Positions 5,821 through 6,426 of a stretch of 6,426 bases of DNA are shown here, in pieces. Below the pieces are notes generated by a model that saw only the letters and a program-made list of their open reading frames with translations, did no database searches and was not told the DNA's origin. This stretch comes from Acidobacteriaceae bacterium. GTDB lineage: Bacteria > Acidobacteriota > Terriglobia > Terriglobales > Acidobacteriaceae. The position numbers and the translations under genes are program-made. How positions within the stretch are numbered: the first letter of the stretch is position 1; each line of letters begins with the position of its first letter. Where the stretch lies: the NCBI GenBank assembly GCA_030044455.1, contig JASHVU010000257.1, forward strand, positions 1 through 6,426. The letters run 5' to 3'.

Positions 5821-6081
5821 TCAATGCTGATTGCTCTGGTTGTGACGCCAGTCCCAATACTGCTTCTGCTCATCCTTACTGCGCTGTTGAAAGTCCTTGT
5901 GTTCGCGATGCGTGTCGTGTTCCCACTGGCTGTAGTAGACGGTTTCGCCATTCCAATCGTGGTAGTCGTGGTAGTAAGGGTCGTAGACGCGTGCGTGGAC
6001 GGCGCAACCGGAAATCAGAATCGGCGCGGCCAGCGCTGCGGACAGCGCGAATACGGGCAGGTTTCTAAAGAGTTTATGCAT
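5821..6081 (-). CDS. Small His/Tyr/Trp-rich lipoprotein of unknown function
   Basis: This 86-residue product has a classic lipoprotein signal: basic MHKLFRN, a hydrophobic stretch PVFALSAALAAPILI, and lipobox ISGC with the lipidated Cys26. Position +2 is Ala, not Asp, so outer-membrane sorting is expected. The mature 61 residues hold 8 His, 7 Tyr and 4 Trp, first as YDPYYHDYHDW and ending in a charged amphipathic stretch with DFQQRSKDEQKQYWDWRH. I recall similar short secreted proteins with a terminal YW-WRH motif in Acidobacteria but know no function; metal binding or structural packing in the envelope are guesses. GAGGG (6094-6090 on the minus strand) stands 8 nt before the ATG, supporting this start. 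It converges on the cyclotransferase gene with a 30-bp gap. Confidence 0.82.
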   Translation of the reverse strand: MHKLFRNLPVFALSAALAAPILISGCAVHARVYDPYYHDYHDWNGETVYYSQWEHDTHREHKDFQQRSKDEQKQYWDWRHNQSNQH

Positions 6082-6089
6082 TCACCGTT

Positions 6090-6094
6090 CCCTC
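6090..6094 (-). promoter_or_regulatory. Shine-Dalgarno sequence of the small lipoprotein gene
   Basis: On the minus strand GAGGG lies 8 nt before ATG 6081. This strengthens the case that the 86-residue frame, and not the plus-strand frame across the same DNA, is the real gene. Confidence 0.65.
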
Positions 6095-6214
6095 ATAAAT
6101 CAGAGCGTGGGATGCGCCCATTGCCGAGAGTGGTTGTATCGGGAACCGGGTGCAATTCAGCACACATATTTCACACAGCGGAAAAGATTCGTAAATTCAG
6201 CCGTTTGAAATGCG

Positions 6215-6238
6215 CCTGCTGGCCTGAAGGCCCGCAGG
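6215..6238. repeat. Strong inverted repeat between the His-rich tail gene and the lipoprotein gene
   Basis: CCTGC-T-GGCC (6215-6224) and GGCC-C-GCAGG are arranged around a four-base TGAA loop, giving nine to ten pairs with one internal mismatch (arms 6215-6225 and 6228-6238). It lies about 100 bp beyond the stop of the minus-strand gene at the right edge and 134 bp before the lipoprotein ATG. No T-tract follows on either strand. It may be a transcript-end or mRNA-stabilising hairpin. Confidence 0.5.
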
Positions 6239-6335
6239 TACAGCCGGTCAGGAAACTGGCGCTACAGGAAGTAGAAGGCCGCCCGTCGCTCCAGGTCGAC
6301 ATGATTCTTCGCACGGCCCTGCCGTTGAGAAGGTG

Positions 6336-6426
6336 CTACTTTTCCCCGTGCGCTTCGAGGTGGTGTTTGGCGGCGTGTTCGGCGTGCTCGGCGGCGTGAA
6401 CATGGTGAGCGTGAGCCAGATGGGCG
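6336..6426 (-). CDS. Histidine-rich C-terminus of an unidentified protein entering from the right edge
   Basis: Read on the minus strand, the last 29 codons before TAG (6338-6336) encode a tail containing HAHHVHAAEHAEHAAKHH and ending LEAHGEK: 10 His, many Ala and Glu, a pattern suited to an amphipathic, possibly metal-binding helix. Codons use G/C-ending forms heavily (GCC, CAC, GAG), like the other genes. The family cannot be told from 29 residues; His-rich tails occur on membrane transporters, metal chaperones and periplasmic proteins. The opposite strand is also open here and could be the coding one. The next minus-strand gene is the lipoprotein 254 bp downstream. Confidence 0.55.
   Translation of the reverse strand, partial: AHLAHAHHVHAAEHAEHAAKHHLEAHGEK

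Noticed and set aside
5824..6399. 191-codon plus-strand open frame
   Set aside because: It runs antisense through the lipoprotein gene, which has a signal peptide, lipobox and ribosome site; the plus-strand translation is Val-rich low complexity and resembles no family.
6333..6426. Plus-strand open frame reading VRFEVVFGGVFGVLGG at the right edge
   Set aside because: It is the mirror of the GC-rich His/Ala codons on the minus strand. It has no ribosome site, no clear start, and its upstream continuation looks non-coding. It cannot be fully excluded without the flanking sequence.

Overview
The window is a high-GC (roughly 60% by eye) piece of an ordinary bacterial chromosome. The genes are compact and mixed in orientation, and no mobile element, phage gene, tRNA, rRNA or CRISPR array was seen. 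The small His/Tyr/Trp-rich lipoprotein near the right end, the PhoR-type kinase and the general codon style suggest an acidobacterium (Terriglobia-like). That placement is an inference from style, not from a marker gene.

Layout from left to right. (1) Positions 1-654, plus strand: the C-terminal 217 residues of a class I SAM-dependent methyltransferase whose start lies outside the window. A weak hairpin/T-tract terminator follows. (2) 868-2082, plus: a polytopic OpgC-type membrane acyltransferase, preceded by an ECF-sigma-like promoter candidate and followed by a good intrinsic terminator. (3) 2176-2856, minus: an AqpZ-like aquaporin, convergent with the OpgC gene. (4) 2857-3207: a 351-bp divergent intergenic region holding several short symmetrical or repeated motifs and a strong leader hairpin. 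(5) 3208-3906 and 3920-5371, plus: an OmpR/PhoB-family response regulator and its PhoR-like HAMP-PAS histidine kinase, 13 bp apart and almost certainly one operon. (6) 5428-5790, plus: a small gamma-glutamylamine-cyclotransferase-like protein, possibly read through from the kinase. (7) 5821-6081, minus: a small lipoprotein of unknown function. (8) 6336-6426, minus: the histidine-rich C-terminus of a protein that enters from the right edge.

The only clear functional partnership is the two-component pair: the membrane kinase phosphorylates the regulator, which binds DNA. Its stimulus cannot be read here, since no pst/phoU or other diagnostic neighbour is present. The aquaporin is divergent from the regulator and could be a target, but nothing proves it. 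The OpgC-like protein, aquaporin, kinase and lipoprotein all act in the cell envelope, but this is a loose theme rather than a pathway.

I did not find a convincing undescribed multi-gene system. The best items for a second look are the structured leader and 11-bp-period repeats upstream of the response regulator, the two His-rich small reading frames on the minus strand at the right end, and the candidate ECF promoter in front of the OpgC-like gene.
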